From: Pseudoflavonifractor capillosus
Lineage (GTDB): Bacteria; Bacillota; Clostridia; Oscillospirales; Oscillospiraceae
Direction: 5' to 3'
DNA length: 52,453 bases
Assembly (NCBI RefSeq): GCF_016899775.1
Contig: NZ_JACJJE010000021.1
Coordinates: 1 to 52,453 of the forward strand
Positions 41,427 through 49,679 of the stretch are shown in pieces. The notes beneath the pieces are model-generated. The model did not search any database. It was given only the letters and a program-made list of their open reading frames with translations, and was not told the DNA's origin. Position 1 is the first letter of the stretch; every line of letters starts with the position of its first letter. The position numbers and the translations under genes are program-made.

Positions 41427-42305
41427 TTACTCAATATTCTGCACCTGCTCCCGGATCTTCTCGATCTCCGCCTTGATATCCACCACATGGCGGGCGATCT
41501 CCAGGTCGCTGCACTTGGAGCCGATGGTGTTGGCCTCCCGGTTGAACTCCTGGATCAGGAAGTCCAGCTTCCGGCCCACGGCCCCTCCTTTGGAGAGCAT
41601 CCCCCGCAGCTGCTCGATGTGGCTACGCAGACGGACGGTCTCCTCGTCCACCGCCACCTTGTCGGCGAAGATGGCCGCCTCGGTGAGGATGCGGGCGGGG
41701 TCGATCTGGGTGTTGGAGAGGACCTCCTGCATCCGGGCCTCCAGCTTGGCGCGGTACTCGGACACGGTCTGGGGAGAGCGCTCCTCCACCTGGCCCACCA
41801 GCGTCTCGATGGTCTGGGCCCGGGAGAGCACGTCCGCCTCCAGCCGCTCTCCCTCCCGGGTGCGCATCTGGTCGAAGTCGGCCAGGGCCCGGTCCAGCAC
41901 GGCGCAGATGGCCGCCGCCCGGCCCTCCAGGTCCTCCTCCGTCTTCTCCGCCAGCAGCACGTCGGGGAACCGGGACAGCAGGGACACCGAGATGTCCTGG
42001 GGCAGCTCATAGGTCCCCGCCAGCTCCTTCAGGGCGGCGAAATAGCCGTCGGCCACCGGGCGGTTCACCGATACCTTTACCTGCTCGGCCCCTGTGTTGT
42101 CCAGGGTCACAAACACATCCACCTTGCCCCGGGAGATGGTGTTCTGCACCCGGGACTTGATGACCTCCTCCGCGAACAGGTAGAGCCGTGGCATGCGCAC
42201 ATTGCAGTCCAGATACCGGTTGTTCACCGACCGCAGCTCCACCGTAATGGTACAGCCGCCCACGGTATCCTCCGCCCGGCCGTACCCTGTCATACTCTTG
42301 ACCAA
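41427..42305 (-). CDS. YicC/YloC-family endoribonuclease
   Basis: Conserved RNase linked to RNA decay. The 292-residue protein has the N-terminal signature MTGYGRAE, SVNNRYLD, and the C-terminal DUF1732 region (KLDFLIQEFNREANTIGSKCSD, near 245-266) with an intervening coiled coil. The start is probably TTG 42305: GGAG lies nine bases upstream and the reading MVKSMTGYGR matches the family, while ATG 42293 lacks a ribosome site. First of the yicC-remA-gmk-rpoZ-priA series. Confidence 0.92.
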   Translation of the reverse strand: MVKSMTGYGRAEDTVGGCTITVELRSVNNRYLDCNVRMPRLYLFAEEVIKSRVQNTISRGKVDVFVTLDNTGAEQVKVSVNRPVADGYFAALKELAGTYELPQDISVSLLSRFPDVLLAEKTEEDLEGRAAAICAVLDRALADFDQMRTREGERLEADVLSRAQTIETLVGQVEERSPQTVSEYRAKLEARMQEVLSNTQIDPARILTEAAIFADKVAVDEETVRLRSHIEQLRGMLSKGGAVGRKLDFLIQEFNREANTIGSKCSDLEIARHVVDIKAEIEKIREQVQNIE

Positions 42306-42331
42306 ATCCGGTCACTCCCTCATGTTCACAT

Positions 42332-42850
42332 TCACATTCTCTTGGGCCGCAGCCGGGCGTTGAGCCCACCGATCAGCCGGGACAGAGCGATGTCATACAA
42401 AATAAAGATCACGTTGCCCGCCAAATAGAGGACCCACACCTGGGCGCTCATCCACTCCGGGAGGGCGGGCAGGAACAGCTCCCGGAAGGCAAACCACAGC
42501 AGGGTCAGGGCCGCGTTGAAATAAATCAACTTTCCTGCCCACTCCACCGTGCGGCTCTTCAGTTGCTCCAGGCGGCTTTTGACCACCGGGTACAGTCCCA
42601 GAAACACCAGGTACATCAGGGCCACGCCCTTGTCCGGCAGGAGCAGCAGCCCCAGAATGGAGGCCGCTGCCCAGCACAGAAGACCCGCCCCCCGTCCGGC
42701 GGCCAGAACGGCCCCCACCGGAAACAGGCCCGCCACCGCGGTCACCCCCAGCTGTCCCGAGGGGACCACGCAGGCCAGCCACAGCACAGCCAGACTGCCC
42801 GCGGCCAGCACGCCGCCCAGGGCCACCTGCCACGTCTTTGTAAACTTCAT
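42332..42850 (-). CDS. Hypothetical four- to five-span membrane protein
   Basis: No family recognised. The 172-residue protein has hydrophobic spans near residues 9-29, 33-52, 55-75, 78-90 and 140-160, separated by a positively charged segment KSRLEQLKSRTVEWAGK (about 91-107), and a basic C-terminus RLRPKRM. The layout is reminiscent of small ECF-S-like or lysis-accessory proteins, but no motif supports a call. It begins one base after the J-protein stop, so it is translated with that gene. Confidence 0.7.
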   Translation of the reverse strand: MKFTKTWQVALGGVLAAGSLAVLWLACVVPSGQLGVTAVAGLFPVGAVLAAGRGAGLLCWAAASILGLLLLPDKGVALMYLVFLGLYPVVKSRLEQLKSRTVEWAGKLIYFNAALTLLWFAFRELFLPALPEWMSAQVWVLYLAGNVIFILYDIALSRLIGGLNARLRPKRM

Positions 42851-42851
42851 A

Positions 42852-43472
42852 TCAGTTGCAGCCTCCGCACAAGCAGTTCAGGCACAGCATAGTGGTACAG
42901 CAGTCCAGAGAGTCCATGCCTCCGCTGTTCCCATAGGGGCGGTAGGCCTGACCGCCCCGCTGCATCATGTTCAGGGCCTGGCGGTACTCCATGTTGCCCG
43001 GCTCCATCTGGACGGCCAGATTGTAGTTCTGCATGGCCTCGTCCAGCCAGCCCCGGCGGTAGGCGATACTGCCCATGAGGAAGTACCACTCGCCGCTCTT
43101 CTGAGGCACCTCCTGAAGCAGGCGCTCGGCGGAGTTCAGGTCCCCCATGTTGATCAGGTTGCGCACCCGGTTAAAGGTGGGGTTGTTGGTCCCCCCACCG
43201 TAGGACTGCTGCTGATAGCCGTACTGATAGCCGCCCGAGGAGGACGAGGAGGACTGGCTGTATCCGCCGCTCCCTCCGCCGCCGCTGCGCTGCTTCTGGA
43301 TGGCCTCGTAGGCCTCATTGACCTCTTTCATCTTCTCCTCGGCCAGGTCGGCCAGAGGATTGTCCACGTAGTTGTCGGGGTGATACTTGCGGGCCAGCTC
43401 CCGGTATGCCTTCTTGATCTCCTGGTCGCTGGCGTCGGGCTTGACGCCCAGAACGCTGTAGGGATCTCTCAT
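42852..43472 (-). CDS. J-domain protein with TPR-like repeat and cysteine-rich tail
   Basis: Co-chaperone-like protein. The 206 residues comprise a J domain (2-65, HPD at 31-33), a glycine/serine/tyrosine-rich linker (about 66-98), a TPR-like helical pair ([40 protein letters not shown]), and a tail [16 protein letters not shown] with six cysteines in 16 residues. It lacks the DnaJ zinc-finger domain. Start 43472 overlaps the DUF5685 stop (ATGA) and has GGAG at seven bases; ATG 43487 is less likely. A Hsp70 partner is not in the window. Confidence 0.85.
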   Translation of the reverse strand: MRDPYSVLGVKPDASDQEIKKAYRELARKYHPDNYVDNPLADLAEEKMKEVNEAYEAIQKQRSGGGGSGGYSQSSSSSSGGYQYGYQQQSYGGGTNNPTFNRVRNLINMGDLNSAERLLQEVPQKSGEWYFLMGSIAYRRGWLDEAMQNYNLAVQMEPGNMEYRQALNMMQRGGQAYRPYGNSGGMDSLDCCTTMLCLNCLCGGCN

Positions 43473-44341
43473 GTGTTGTGTCTCCATATCTTTTGTTTTT
43501 GAATCTGCTTCCAGCTCCCGTCGAACACAGCCTGCTGCACCAGCGGGAGGCCCAGATACAGAATATTCTCAATCACCGGCCAGCGGCATCCAAAGTCCGC
43601 CAGCTGGGCCGCCGAACCCATCAGGTTCAGGGAGTGGTCCAGGGTCCGCCTCATGGCCTCGTCGTCCCCCTCCGGGCCGAAGCGGGCGGCCACGGCGTTG
43701 TAGTTCCCCGAGGCCCGGTCCTCCTCCAGGTCGTCCTGGGCGTCGATGAGGTAGATCCACCTCCCCAGGTGGTAGAGCAGCTGCTGAAGCGCCCGGTCCC
43801 GGATCTCCTCCCCGGAGGCTGGGGCCGCCCCCTGGAGGAGCACCGCGAAGGTGTCCGCCGCCCGGTCCATGGAGGAGCACCTCTCCGCCTCCAGGGCGGA
43901 GAGTTTCTCCAGGCTCTCCCGCACACAGCGGTCGAACTCCGGACGGCGGCGGGCCGCCTTCCGGTAGGCCGGCTTCAGCAGCAGGGCCAGCGTCCGGGCG
44001 GGCAGCCCCTTCCAGAGGCCGCTGTCCCGGGCCTTGTCCCGGAGCTGCCACCAGGTGAGCACCACGCTCTCGTCCGCCGCCGTGTCCAGGGCCTCAGACG
44101 GCTGGCACATGGGCTTTTTCAGCAGGGGGTTGGCGTGGCACCGCCCCCGGCAGGGGGCGAAGCGCTCCTCCGGCTCAGAGAGCAGGAGGGCCAGAAAGGT
44201 GAAGTCGTAGTTGAGGAACATGGGGGCCAGCCACCCGTACCGCCGGCGCATGGCGCCGCACAGGCCGCAGTAGGTGGCCTTGTACAGGTCAAAGTCCCGG
44301 CATTTCAGTTCCTCCCGGACAGGCCGGACGTAGCCGAACAC
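43469..44341 (-). CDS. DUF5685-family protein
   Basis: Conserved Clostridial protein of unknown function. The 290-residue, largely helical protein starts MFGYVRP and has a cysteine-rich first third: Cys14, Cys25 and Cys28 (YCGLC), Cys64 and Cys68 (CRGRC), Cys79. Later it has [17 protein letters not shown], a run of acidic residues that recalls metal-diphosphate sites of all-alpha prenyl enzymes, although homology is not shown. GTG 44341 is the start. It overlaps the J-protein gene, so the two are translationally coupled. Confidence 0.8.
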   Translation of the reverse strand: MFGYVRPVREELKCRDFDLYKATYCGLCGAMRRRYGWLAPMFLNYDFTFLALLLSEPEERFAPCRGRCHANPLLKKPMCQPSEALDTAADESVVLTWWQLRDKARDSGLWKGLPARTLALLLKPAYRKAARRRPEFDRCVRESLEKLSALEAERCSSMDRAADTFAVLLQGAAPASGEEIRDRALQQLLYHLGRWIYLIDAQDDLEEDRASGNYNAVAARFGPEGDDEAMRRTLDHSLNLMGSAAQLADFGCRWPVIENILYLGLPLVQQAVFDGSWKQIQKQKIWRHNT

Positions 44342-44353
44342 GCATCCACCGCC

Positions 44354-44773
44354 TTACGCCTGATGGCGCAGGATGACAAATTCCGGCTTCTGGCTGCGGG
44401 TGATCCGGCGGTTGACCCACACGGCGGGCAGGAAGCCCACCAGCAGGCCCACGGCCGCAGTCCCCACCGAGGCCCCTTCTCCCAGTCCCAGGGCCATCCC
44501 CGCCAGGTAGCCCAGAGCCAGGAAAATACAGGGCACGCCGAACACCAGGGCGGACAGGCCGATGGAGTGGCCGGCGGAGGGCTCTACCTCCACCCGCTCC
44601 CCCGGCTTGGTGCCGATGGGGTCGCTGGCCAAAGCCAGCAGCTCCCCCTGGGGCTTCTGCATGCAGCCGGCGCAGTTTCCGCTGCAGCTCAGGCCGCACT
44701 CCACCTGCCGCAGCAGGGAGACCTCCACCACGCCCTCTTTGATCTGTTTCTTTACGATTGCGCTTTGTACCAT
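44354..44773 (-). CDS. RseC/MucC-like SoxR-reducing-system protein
   Basis: Membrane protein of the RseC family; relatives work with Rnf-type electron transport to reduce SoxR or act on sigma-E signalling. The 139-residue protein has a four-cysteine motif (Cys26, Cys30, Cys34, Cys37 in CGLSCSGNCAGC), two spans (about 70-92 and 97-115) and a basic C-terminus. No rnf genes are near. It lies 21 bases after cdaR and 12 bases before the DUF5685 gene. Confidence 0.82.
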   Translation of the reverse strand: MVQSAIVKKQIKEGVVEVSLLRQVECGLSCSGNCAGCMQKPQGELLALASDPIGTKPGERVEVEPSAGHSIGLSALVFGVPCIFLALGYLAGMALGLGEGASVGTAAVGLLVGFLPAVWVNRRITRSQKPEFVILRHQA

Positions 44774-44794
44774 AGAAATGAAACGCCTCCGATG

Positions 44795-46033
44795 TCACTG
44801 GGTAATGTTTACGCTGATGGTATAGGTGCCGATGACCCCCACCTCGTCGCTGGCGTCCAGATAGACCTGGGCCGGGACGGACCGGATGCCGGTGCCCGCC
44901 ACGTCGGACAGGTCCGCCACGATGCGCAGCTGGCTGGCGTCAATCTGGTCCAGCACGCTGGCGCTCCCCCGGACCACCACCGTCCGGGTAGTGGTCACCA
45001 GGTTCGGCACATAGGGATCGGGCACGTTGATGACGGAAATATTGGTCACGTCAAAGGACCGGGTCTCCAGTCCGCTGACGGTGACGGTCACCTGGGCCTC
45101 GGTCACCCCGTCCGCATTCTCCAGGGTGGGCGAGAGCTCAATGGGCATAGTGAGGGTGGAGGTGCCGATCACCTGGGCCAGGTCAATGCTGCCCAGGGAG
45201 ATCTCGGTGAGGGCGGACAGCTCCTCCTGGGTGCCCACCACGGTGATGGTGCTGGGCTGGATGTCCACCGTGACGGTCCCGTTGTCCGCCGAGGCGCCGC
45301 CGCCGGGGATGAGGTTGACCGTCAGGTCCACCTCCTTGACCACGCCCACCGTCATGGTGACGTAGGCGGTGTCCTGGCTGAGGGTCACATTGGTGTCGGT
45401 GATCTCGTTGCCGTCGGCGTCCAGCATGACCAGGGGCAGGCTGCCCGCAAAGGACTGGTCCAGATCCTCCGCCTGGAGGACGGCCACCACCCGTCGGACC
45501 TGGGCCACCGCGTCCGGGGTGCCGCTGATGGTCACCGTCTCCGGGTCGGCCACCGGCGTGCCCGCCTGATAGCCGTCGGCCACATTGCCCTCCAGTCGGA
45601 CCTCCACATTCATGGTCTCGGTGGTCAGGGTGTCCACTGTGACAGTGATGGTCTGGGTCTCCTGGTTGGCGGGAAAGTATGCGTCCGTGGTGTCCACGTT
45701 GGTGGGCAGCCGGGGCGTACAGGCCAGCTCATAGGAACCCGCCTCCGTAATGGTGGACACATCCACCGTGGCTACAATGTTGTTCCGGTTCAGGTTCCGC
45801 TGGACGCTCCAGGGGGCGTTCACCGTCACATTGACCGTGTCCTGGGACAGGCTGGCCACCGTCAGTCCCCGCTCGTTGAGCACCCGGCTGTTGGTGATCT
45901 GGACCGGGACATTATAAATGGTATAGTCGCTGGCGGTGTTCTGCACATTACGGATATACAGCCAGAAGGCCACCGCAATCAGGACGGAGACAAGGATATA
46001 GAGCCAGCGGCTTTCCTTCAGACGCTCCATCAT
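44795..46033 (-). CDS. cdaR: CdaA regulatory protein CdaR (YbbR-like)
   Basis: Membrane-anchored partner that modulates the diadenylate cyclase CdaA. The 412-residue protein has one N-terminal span (about 9-27) and then four extracytoplasmic YbbR repeats rich in valine/threonine strands. Of two adjacent ATGs, 46033 overlaps the cdaA stop (ATGA). The usual third gene of this operon, glmM, is not adjacent here; an RseC-like gene follows instead. Confidence 0.92.
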   Translation of the reverse strand: MMERLKESRWLYILVSVLIAVAFWLYIRNVQNTASDYTIYNVPVQITNSRVLNERGLTVASLSQDTVNVTVNAPWSVQRNLNRNNIVATVDVSTITEAGSYELACTPRLPTNVDTTDAYFPANQETQTITVTVDTLTTETMNVEVRLEGNVADGYQAGTPVADPETVTISGTPDAVAQVRRVVAVLQAEDLDQSFAGSLPLVMLDADGNEITDTNVTLSQDTAYVTMTVGVVKEVDLTVNLIPGGGASADNGTVTVDIQPSTITVVGTQEELSALTEISLGSIDLAQVIGTSTLTMPIELSPTLENADGVTEAQVTVTVSGLETRSFDVTNISVINVPDPYVPNLVTTTRTVVVRGSASVLDQIDASQLRIVADLSDVAGTGIRSVPAQVYLDASDEVGVIGTYTISVNITQ

Positions 46034-46902
46034 TCCTCCCCCTCCTTCTTTCCACGGCTGATCAGATTGGACAGAAGGCCGCTCAGATTCAGATTCTTCT
46101 CCTCCTCCGCCTCCTCGGGCAGCAGTTCGTTGCGCAGCAGGCGCTCCAGGGTCTCCGGGGCCAGATGGCGCTTGAGCATGCCGCCCATGGCGGCGGAGAT
46201 GGAGCCGGTCTCCTCAGAGACGATGACCACCACCGCGTCGGAGTGCTCGCTCATGCCGATGCCCGCCCGGTGGCGCATGCCCAGATCCCGGCTCAGATTC
46301 ACATTGCCGGACAGGGGGAGCATACAGCCCGCCCCCACAATACGCCCCTCCCGCACGATGACCGCGCCGTCGTGGAGGGGGGCCTTGTTCCAAAACAGAT
46401 TTTTCAGCAGCTCGCTGGACACGGAGCAGTCCAGGGGGGTGCCGGTCTTGATCACGTCGTCCAGCAGATTTTTCCGCTCAAAGACCATGAGGGCCCCCAC
46501 CTTGTCCTTGGACATGGAGGTGTAGGCCTCCACCGTCTCCCGGATGGCGGTCTCCATGTCGTAGGGGGAGGCGGGGCGCTGACTGCTGAACATGCTGGAC
46601 AGCTTCCCGCTGCCCAGCCGCTCCAGCACCCGGCGGATCTCCGGCTGGAACAGGATGACCAGAGCCAGGATGCCCCACTCCACCACCCAGTTCAGCACCC
46701 AGCTGGTAGCGGTGAGCTGCAGCCAGTCGGCCGCGGCGATGGCCACAATCAGCACCAGGACGCCCTTGATGACCCGGCCGGAGCTGCTCTTCCGCATGAT
46801 CCACAGCAGCTGGTAGATGGCAACGGACAAGATGGCGATGTCGATCAGATCGAAGATCCGGATGGTGGTGACAAACGGGATCTCCTCCTGAATAAAGCTC
46901 AT
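46030..46902 (-). CDS. cdaA: Diadenylate cyclase CdaA
   Basis: Makes the second messenger c-di-AMP, which controls potassium, osmolyte uptake and wall homeostasis. The 290-residue protein has three N-terminal spans (about 17-95) and a DAC domain with DGA at 178-180 and RHR at 210-212, so the active site is complete. ATG 46902 has GGAG six bases upstream; a longer reading reaches past the promoter and is rejected. First gene of the long minus-strand series. Confidence 0.95.
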   Translation of the reverse strand: MSFIQEEIPFVTTIRIFDLIDIAILSVAIYQLLWIMRKSSSGRVIKGVLVLIVAIAAADWLQLTATSWVLNWVVEWGILALVILFQPEIRRVLERLGSGKLSSMFSSQRPASPYDMETAIRETVEAYTSMSKDKVGALMVFERKNLLDDVIKTGTPLDCSVSSELLKNLFWNKAPLHDGAVIVREGRIVGAGCMLPLSGNVNLSRDLGMRHRAGIGMSEHSDAVVVIVSEETGSISAAMGGMLKRHLAPETLERLLRNELLPEEAEEEKNLNLSGLLSNLISRGKKEGEE

Positions 46903-47005
46903 CAACGTCTCCAACAACGCGACCCCTTCCTTCCTGCTGTGATTGACGGCCACTCCCCAGCCGGGCCGAAGCCAGCCCTTTGGAGACAACATGTCTATCT
47001 TAGTT

Positions 47006-47034
47006 ATTATACGATATTCCAGACGGGATGGCAA
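47006..47034 (-). promoter_or_regulatory. Promoter of the cdaA operon
   Basis: Minus strand TTGCCA (47034-47029), 17 bases, TATAAT (47011-47006). It lies in the 330-base divergent gap 46903-47232 with a leader of about 95 bases. No other gene is seen in the gap. Confidence 0.82.
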
Positions 47035-47195
47035 CATGAATTCCCAGTCCAAGAATGAAAAATTCGTGAATTTTCCGTGTCCTTCTCTGGTGGAACAGCA
47101 TCAATGCGCCCCCCTCCTCCGGCCTTTTGTTTCCCGCACTTTGGCAGAGCGCAAAGAATTTTTCCCCCTCTGCCGCACAATTCCCGGGACAATCG

Positions 47196-47204
47196 TGTTA
47201 TAAA
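47196..47204 (+). promoter_or_regulatory. Extended -10 promoter of the sigma factor gene
   Basis: TGTTATAAA, an extended -10 without a good -35, about 28 bases before the start codon. Expression may depend on an activator or on another sigma factor. Confidence 0.55.
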
Positions 47205-47232
47205 TAGAGAGCGAGAACAAGGAGGCGGTCCC

Positions 47233-47733
47233 ATGGAGAAGCGCACGGCCCTGGCCCCGGAGGAGCTGGCCGGGCTGTACCGGCGGCACATCAAAATGGT
47301 CTATCAGATCTGTCTGCTGATGCTGAAAAACGTCCCCGACGCGGAGGACGCCGCCCAGACGGTCTTCCGCAAGCGCCTGGAGCGTGGGCCCGCCCTCCAG
47401 GACCCGGAGCGGGAGAAGGCCTGGCTCATCGTCACCGCCCGCAACGAGTGCCGGGACCAGCTGAAGCACTGGTGGCGCACCCGCCGGGCGGACCCGGAGG
47501 AGCTGGACCGCCTCACCTGGCAGCCGCCGGAGGGGGCCGGCGTGTGGGAGCAGGTGGCGGCCCTGCCCGCCCGGGAGCGGCTCATTCTCTACCTTTATTA
47601 TTACCAGGGCTACTCCACCGGGGAGATCGCCCAGCTGCTGGGGGAGTCGCCGGGCACCCTCCGCAGCCACCTGTCCCGGGCCCGAAAGGCCCTGAAACTG
47701 CGATTGGAGGCGGAAGGCTATGGACCCTCGTGA
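47233..47733 (+). CDS. ECF-like sigma-70 family factor
   Basis: Small RNA polymerase sigma factor. The 166-residue protein has region 2 (YRRHIKMVYQICLLMLKN, DAEDAAQTVFRKRLE) and region 4 (LPARERLILYLYYYQGYSTGEIAQLLGESPGTLRSHLSRARKAL as two helix-turn-helix halves, about 108-152) and lacks regions 1 and 3. AAGGAGG precedes ATG 47233. It overlaps the following DUF4179 gene by 14 bases, so that gene is its likely regulator. The promoter is divergent from cdaA, suggesting an envelope-stress role. Confidence 0.9.
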   Translation: MEKRTALAPEELAGLYRRHIKMVYQICLLMLKNVPDAEDAAQTVFRKRLERGPALQDPEREKAWLIVTARNECRDQLKHWWRTRRADPEELDRLTWQPPEGAGVWEQVAALPARERLILYLYYYQGYSTGEIAQLLGESPGTLRSHLSRARKALKLRLEAEGYGPS

Positions 47734-48760
47734 ACTCAACCATCTTTTTGAACAGATGTCCCCCGCCCCGGAGCAGGAGGAGGCCATGCTCGCCCGCCTC
47801 CAGGCGCCGGAGAAAGCGGTGAAAAATCCGTCCAGGCGCTGGAAAAAGAGTGTGTTTGTCCTCACCGCCGCCGCGGCCATGGCCCTGGCCTGCGCCGCCG
47901 CCGCGTTTTCCGCCCTGGACCCCAGGCTCCTCTCCTTCTTCCAGCGCACGCCCCAGGACACGGAGCTTCTGGGGGCAGGCGTGGTGGCGGTGGACCAGAG
48001 CCACACCTATGAAAACGGCTGGACGGTGTCGGTGCGCCAGGCGCTGGCCGACCGGTACTCCCTCACCGTCCTGGTGGAGGTGACCGCCCCGGAGAGGACA
48101 GCGCTGTACCAGGATCAATACAATTACTATTTTGACCTCTCCTCCCAGCTCTTCCCCGAGGCGGAGAACGCGGCTGGGGTGGGAGGCTGGCGGTCCGGCT
48201 CTACCCTCCTGTCCGACGATGATCCCACGGACAACCAACTCACCTTCCTTTGGTACCGCTCTCCCACCTCCTATCTGGAGGCGGAGACTGAGCCCTTTAC
48301 CGGCCGCACCGCTGTCTTGTCCCCCTCCAGGTTCTGGTCCGACGTGCCGGACACCCTCCTGTACTGGAAGACCGATTTTCCCCTGGAGGAGTGGAGCTGC
48401 ACCGTGGACCTGCCGGCGGAGGACAGCGGCAGGGAAGTCCCGTCCGGCCAGACCGTCCTGGTGGGAGAGGACGAGATGGAGGTGACCCAGCTGTACCTCT
48501 CCCCCATCAGCTGCGCCCTCACTCTCCAGGGAGAGGAGCACGACAGCCGCATGTGGGGGCCTGTGGGCCTCTCCTCCCTGATGGAGGAGACCTCCCTCAC
48601 CCTGGCGGACGGCTCCACGCTGCCCATGTCCCGGCTGTTGGATCTCACCTATAACTCGGACGCCGGCCAGGCTGAGGCCGTGTTCCAGCTGGAGCGGATC
48701 ACGGACCCGGAGCAGGTGGCCTCCGTCAACGTCTTTGGGGAGACCATTCCGGTCTCCTGA
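47720..48760 (+). CDS. DUF4179-type membrane protein, probable anti-sigma factor
   Basis: The 346-residue protein has an acidic cytosolic N-terminus (1-42) with MDPRELNHLFEQM, one span (about 43-66) and a large extracytoplasmic domain beginning DPRLLSFFQ, as in DUF4179 proteins that accompany ECF-type sigma factors in Clostridia. No zinc anti-sigma motif (HxxxCxxC) is present, so binding would use another interface. The start overlaps the sigma gene. RseP (19.4-20.5 kb) could in principle cleave it, but this is untested. Confidence 0.82.
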   Translation: MDPRELNHLFEQMSPAPEQEEAMLARLQAPEKAVKNPSRRWKKSVFVLTAAAAMALACAAAAFSALDPRLLSFFQRTPQDTELLGAGVVAVDQSHTYENGWTVSVRQALADRYSLTVLVEVTAPERTALYQDQYNYYFDLSSQLFPEAENAAGVGGWRSGSTLLSDDDPTDNQLTFLWYRSPTSYLEAETEPFTGRTAVLSPSRFWSDVPDTLLYWKTDFPLEEWSCTVDLPAEDSGREVPSGQTVLVGEDEMEVTQLYLSPISCALTLQGEEHDSRMWGPVGLSSLMEETSLTLADGSTLPMSRLLDLTYNSDAGQAEAVFQLERITDPEQVASVNVFGETIPVS

Positions 48761-48777
48761 CCGCCCTGCGCTTTTTC

Positions 48778-48807
48778 TGGACAGGGCCTCCCCTGCCGTG
48801 GTACAAT
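48778..48807 (+). promoter_or_regulatory. Promoter of the cyclase-family gene
   Basis: TGGACA at 48778-48783, 18 bases, TACAAT at 48802-48807. The coding start is about 46 bases downstream, so the gene is its own unit rather than part of the sigma operon. Confidence 0.65.
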
Positions 48808-48853
48808 AAGCTATCAAATTTCCATGCACTGCATGGCGGAGGAGGCAGCGATT

Positions 48854-49606
48854 ATGTACGAACTTTGGACCGCACTGGAACAGGCGAGAGAGTACAAGTG
48901 GGTGGAGCTCTCCCACCCCCTGGACAACGACAGCCCCTATTGGGCGGGCATCCCGGACGGGTCGGTGGAGCTGTCCAAAATGGTATACGACTGGGGCAAC
49001 CCCATGCTGGACTGCCTGATTCAGACCTTCAAGTTTCCCGGCCAGTTCGGCACCCACATCGACTTCCCCGGCCACTTCCTCAAGGGCGGCCTGCTGTCCG
49101 AGGCCTACGGGGCCCGTCAGCTGGTGTACCCCCTGTGCGTGGTGGACGTGAGCGAAAAGGTGAAGGAGGACGTACACTACGCCGTCACCGTCCAGGACAT
49201 TTTGGACTACGAGGCCAAGTACGGCCCCATCCCCGACGGGGCCTTCGTGGCCCTGCGCACCGACTGGGGCAAGCGCTGGCCCAGCATGGACGCCCTGTCC
49301 AATTTCGATGCCGAGGGGGGCGAGCACACCCCCGGCTGGTCCATGGAGGCGCTGAAGTACATCTATGAGACCCGCTCTGCCGCCGCCAACGGCCACGAGA
49401 CCATCGACACCGACGCCTCCCAGCTGGCCGCCGAAGCGGGCGACCTGGCCTGCGAGCGGTACGTGCTCTCCAGCGGCAAGCTCCAGGTGGAGCTGCTGTG
49501 CAATCTGGACCAGGTGGCCCCCGCCGGGGCGGTGATCCTGGTGTCCTACCCCAACATCAAGGGGGCCACCGGTCTGCCCGCCCGGGTGTGGGCCGTTACC
49601 CCGTAA
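48854..49606 (+). CDS. Cyclase-family metal hydrolase (kynurenine formamidase fold)
   Basis: Member of the family of kynurenine formamidases, isatin hydrolases and polyketide cyclases; substrate unknown. The 250-residue protein has the metal-binding motif in the form QFGTHIDFPGHF (residues 64-75). The usual first histidine of HxGTHxDxPxH is glutamine, so the metal site is altered. VELSHPL near 17-23 and FVALRTDW are typical. GGAGG precedes ATG 48854; an ATG ten codons upstream lacks a ribosome site. Single gene between its own promoter and a terminator. Confidence 0.83.
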   Translation: MYELWTALEQAREYKWVELSHPLDNDSPYWAGIPDGSVELSKMVYDWGNPMLDCLIQTFKFPGQFGTHIDFPGHFLKGGLLSEAYGARQLVYPLCVVDVSEKVKEDVHYAVTVQDILDYEAKYGPIPDGAFVALRTDWGKRWPSMDALSNFDAEGGEHTPGWSMEALKYIYETRSAAANGHETIDTDASQLAAEAGDLACERYVLSSGKLQVELLCNLDQVAPAGAVILVSYPNIKGATGLPARVWAVTP

Positions 49607-49635
49607 AGCTATTTTACTTTATCCTATTTCCAAAG

Positions 49636-49678
49636 GGACGCCGGACTGTCCGCGGGCAGTCCGGCGTCCTCTGTTTTT
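49636..49678 (+). terminator. Intrinsic terminator after the cyclase-family gene
   Basis: A perfect 12-bp stem GGACGCCGGACT/AGTCCGGCGTCC followed by TCTGTTTTT. The converging GNAT gene may use the same hairpin on the other strand, where the U-run is weaker. Confidence 0.9.
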
Positions 49679-49679
49679 C

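Noticed and set aside
43478-46525. Plus-strand open frame of 1015 codons antisense to DUF5685, rseC-like, cdaR and cdaA
   Set aside because: It lies antisense to five well-supported minus-strand genes, has a composition rich in Gly, His, Gln and Val typical of GC-rich shadow frames, and shows no domain.
46903-47052. Longer CdaA starting near 47052
   Set aside because: It would include the TATAAT promoter inside the coding region and adds a stretch with no relation to the CdaA family.
47582-49396. Minus-strand open frame of about 604 codons antisense to the sigma, DUF4179 and cyclase genes
   Set aside because: All three plus-strand genes have good starts, promoters or motifs; the antisense frame is a composition artefact.
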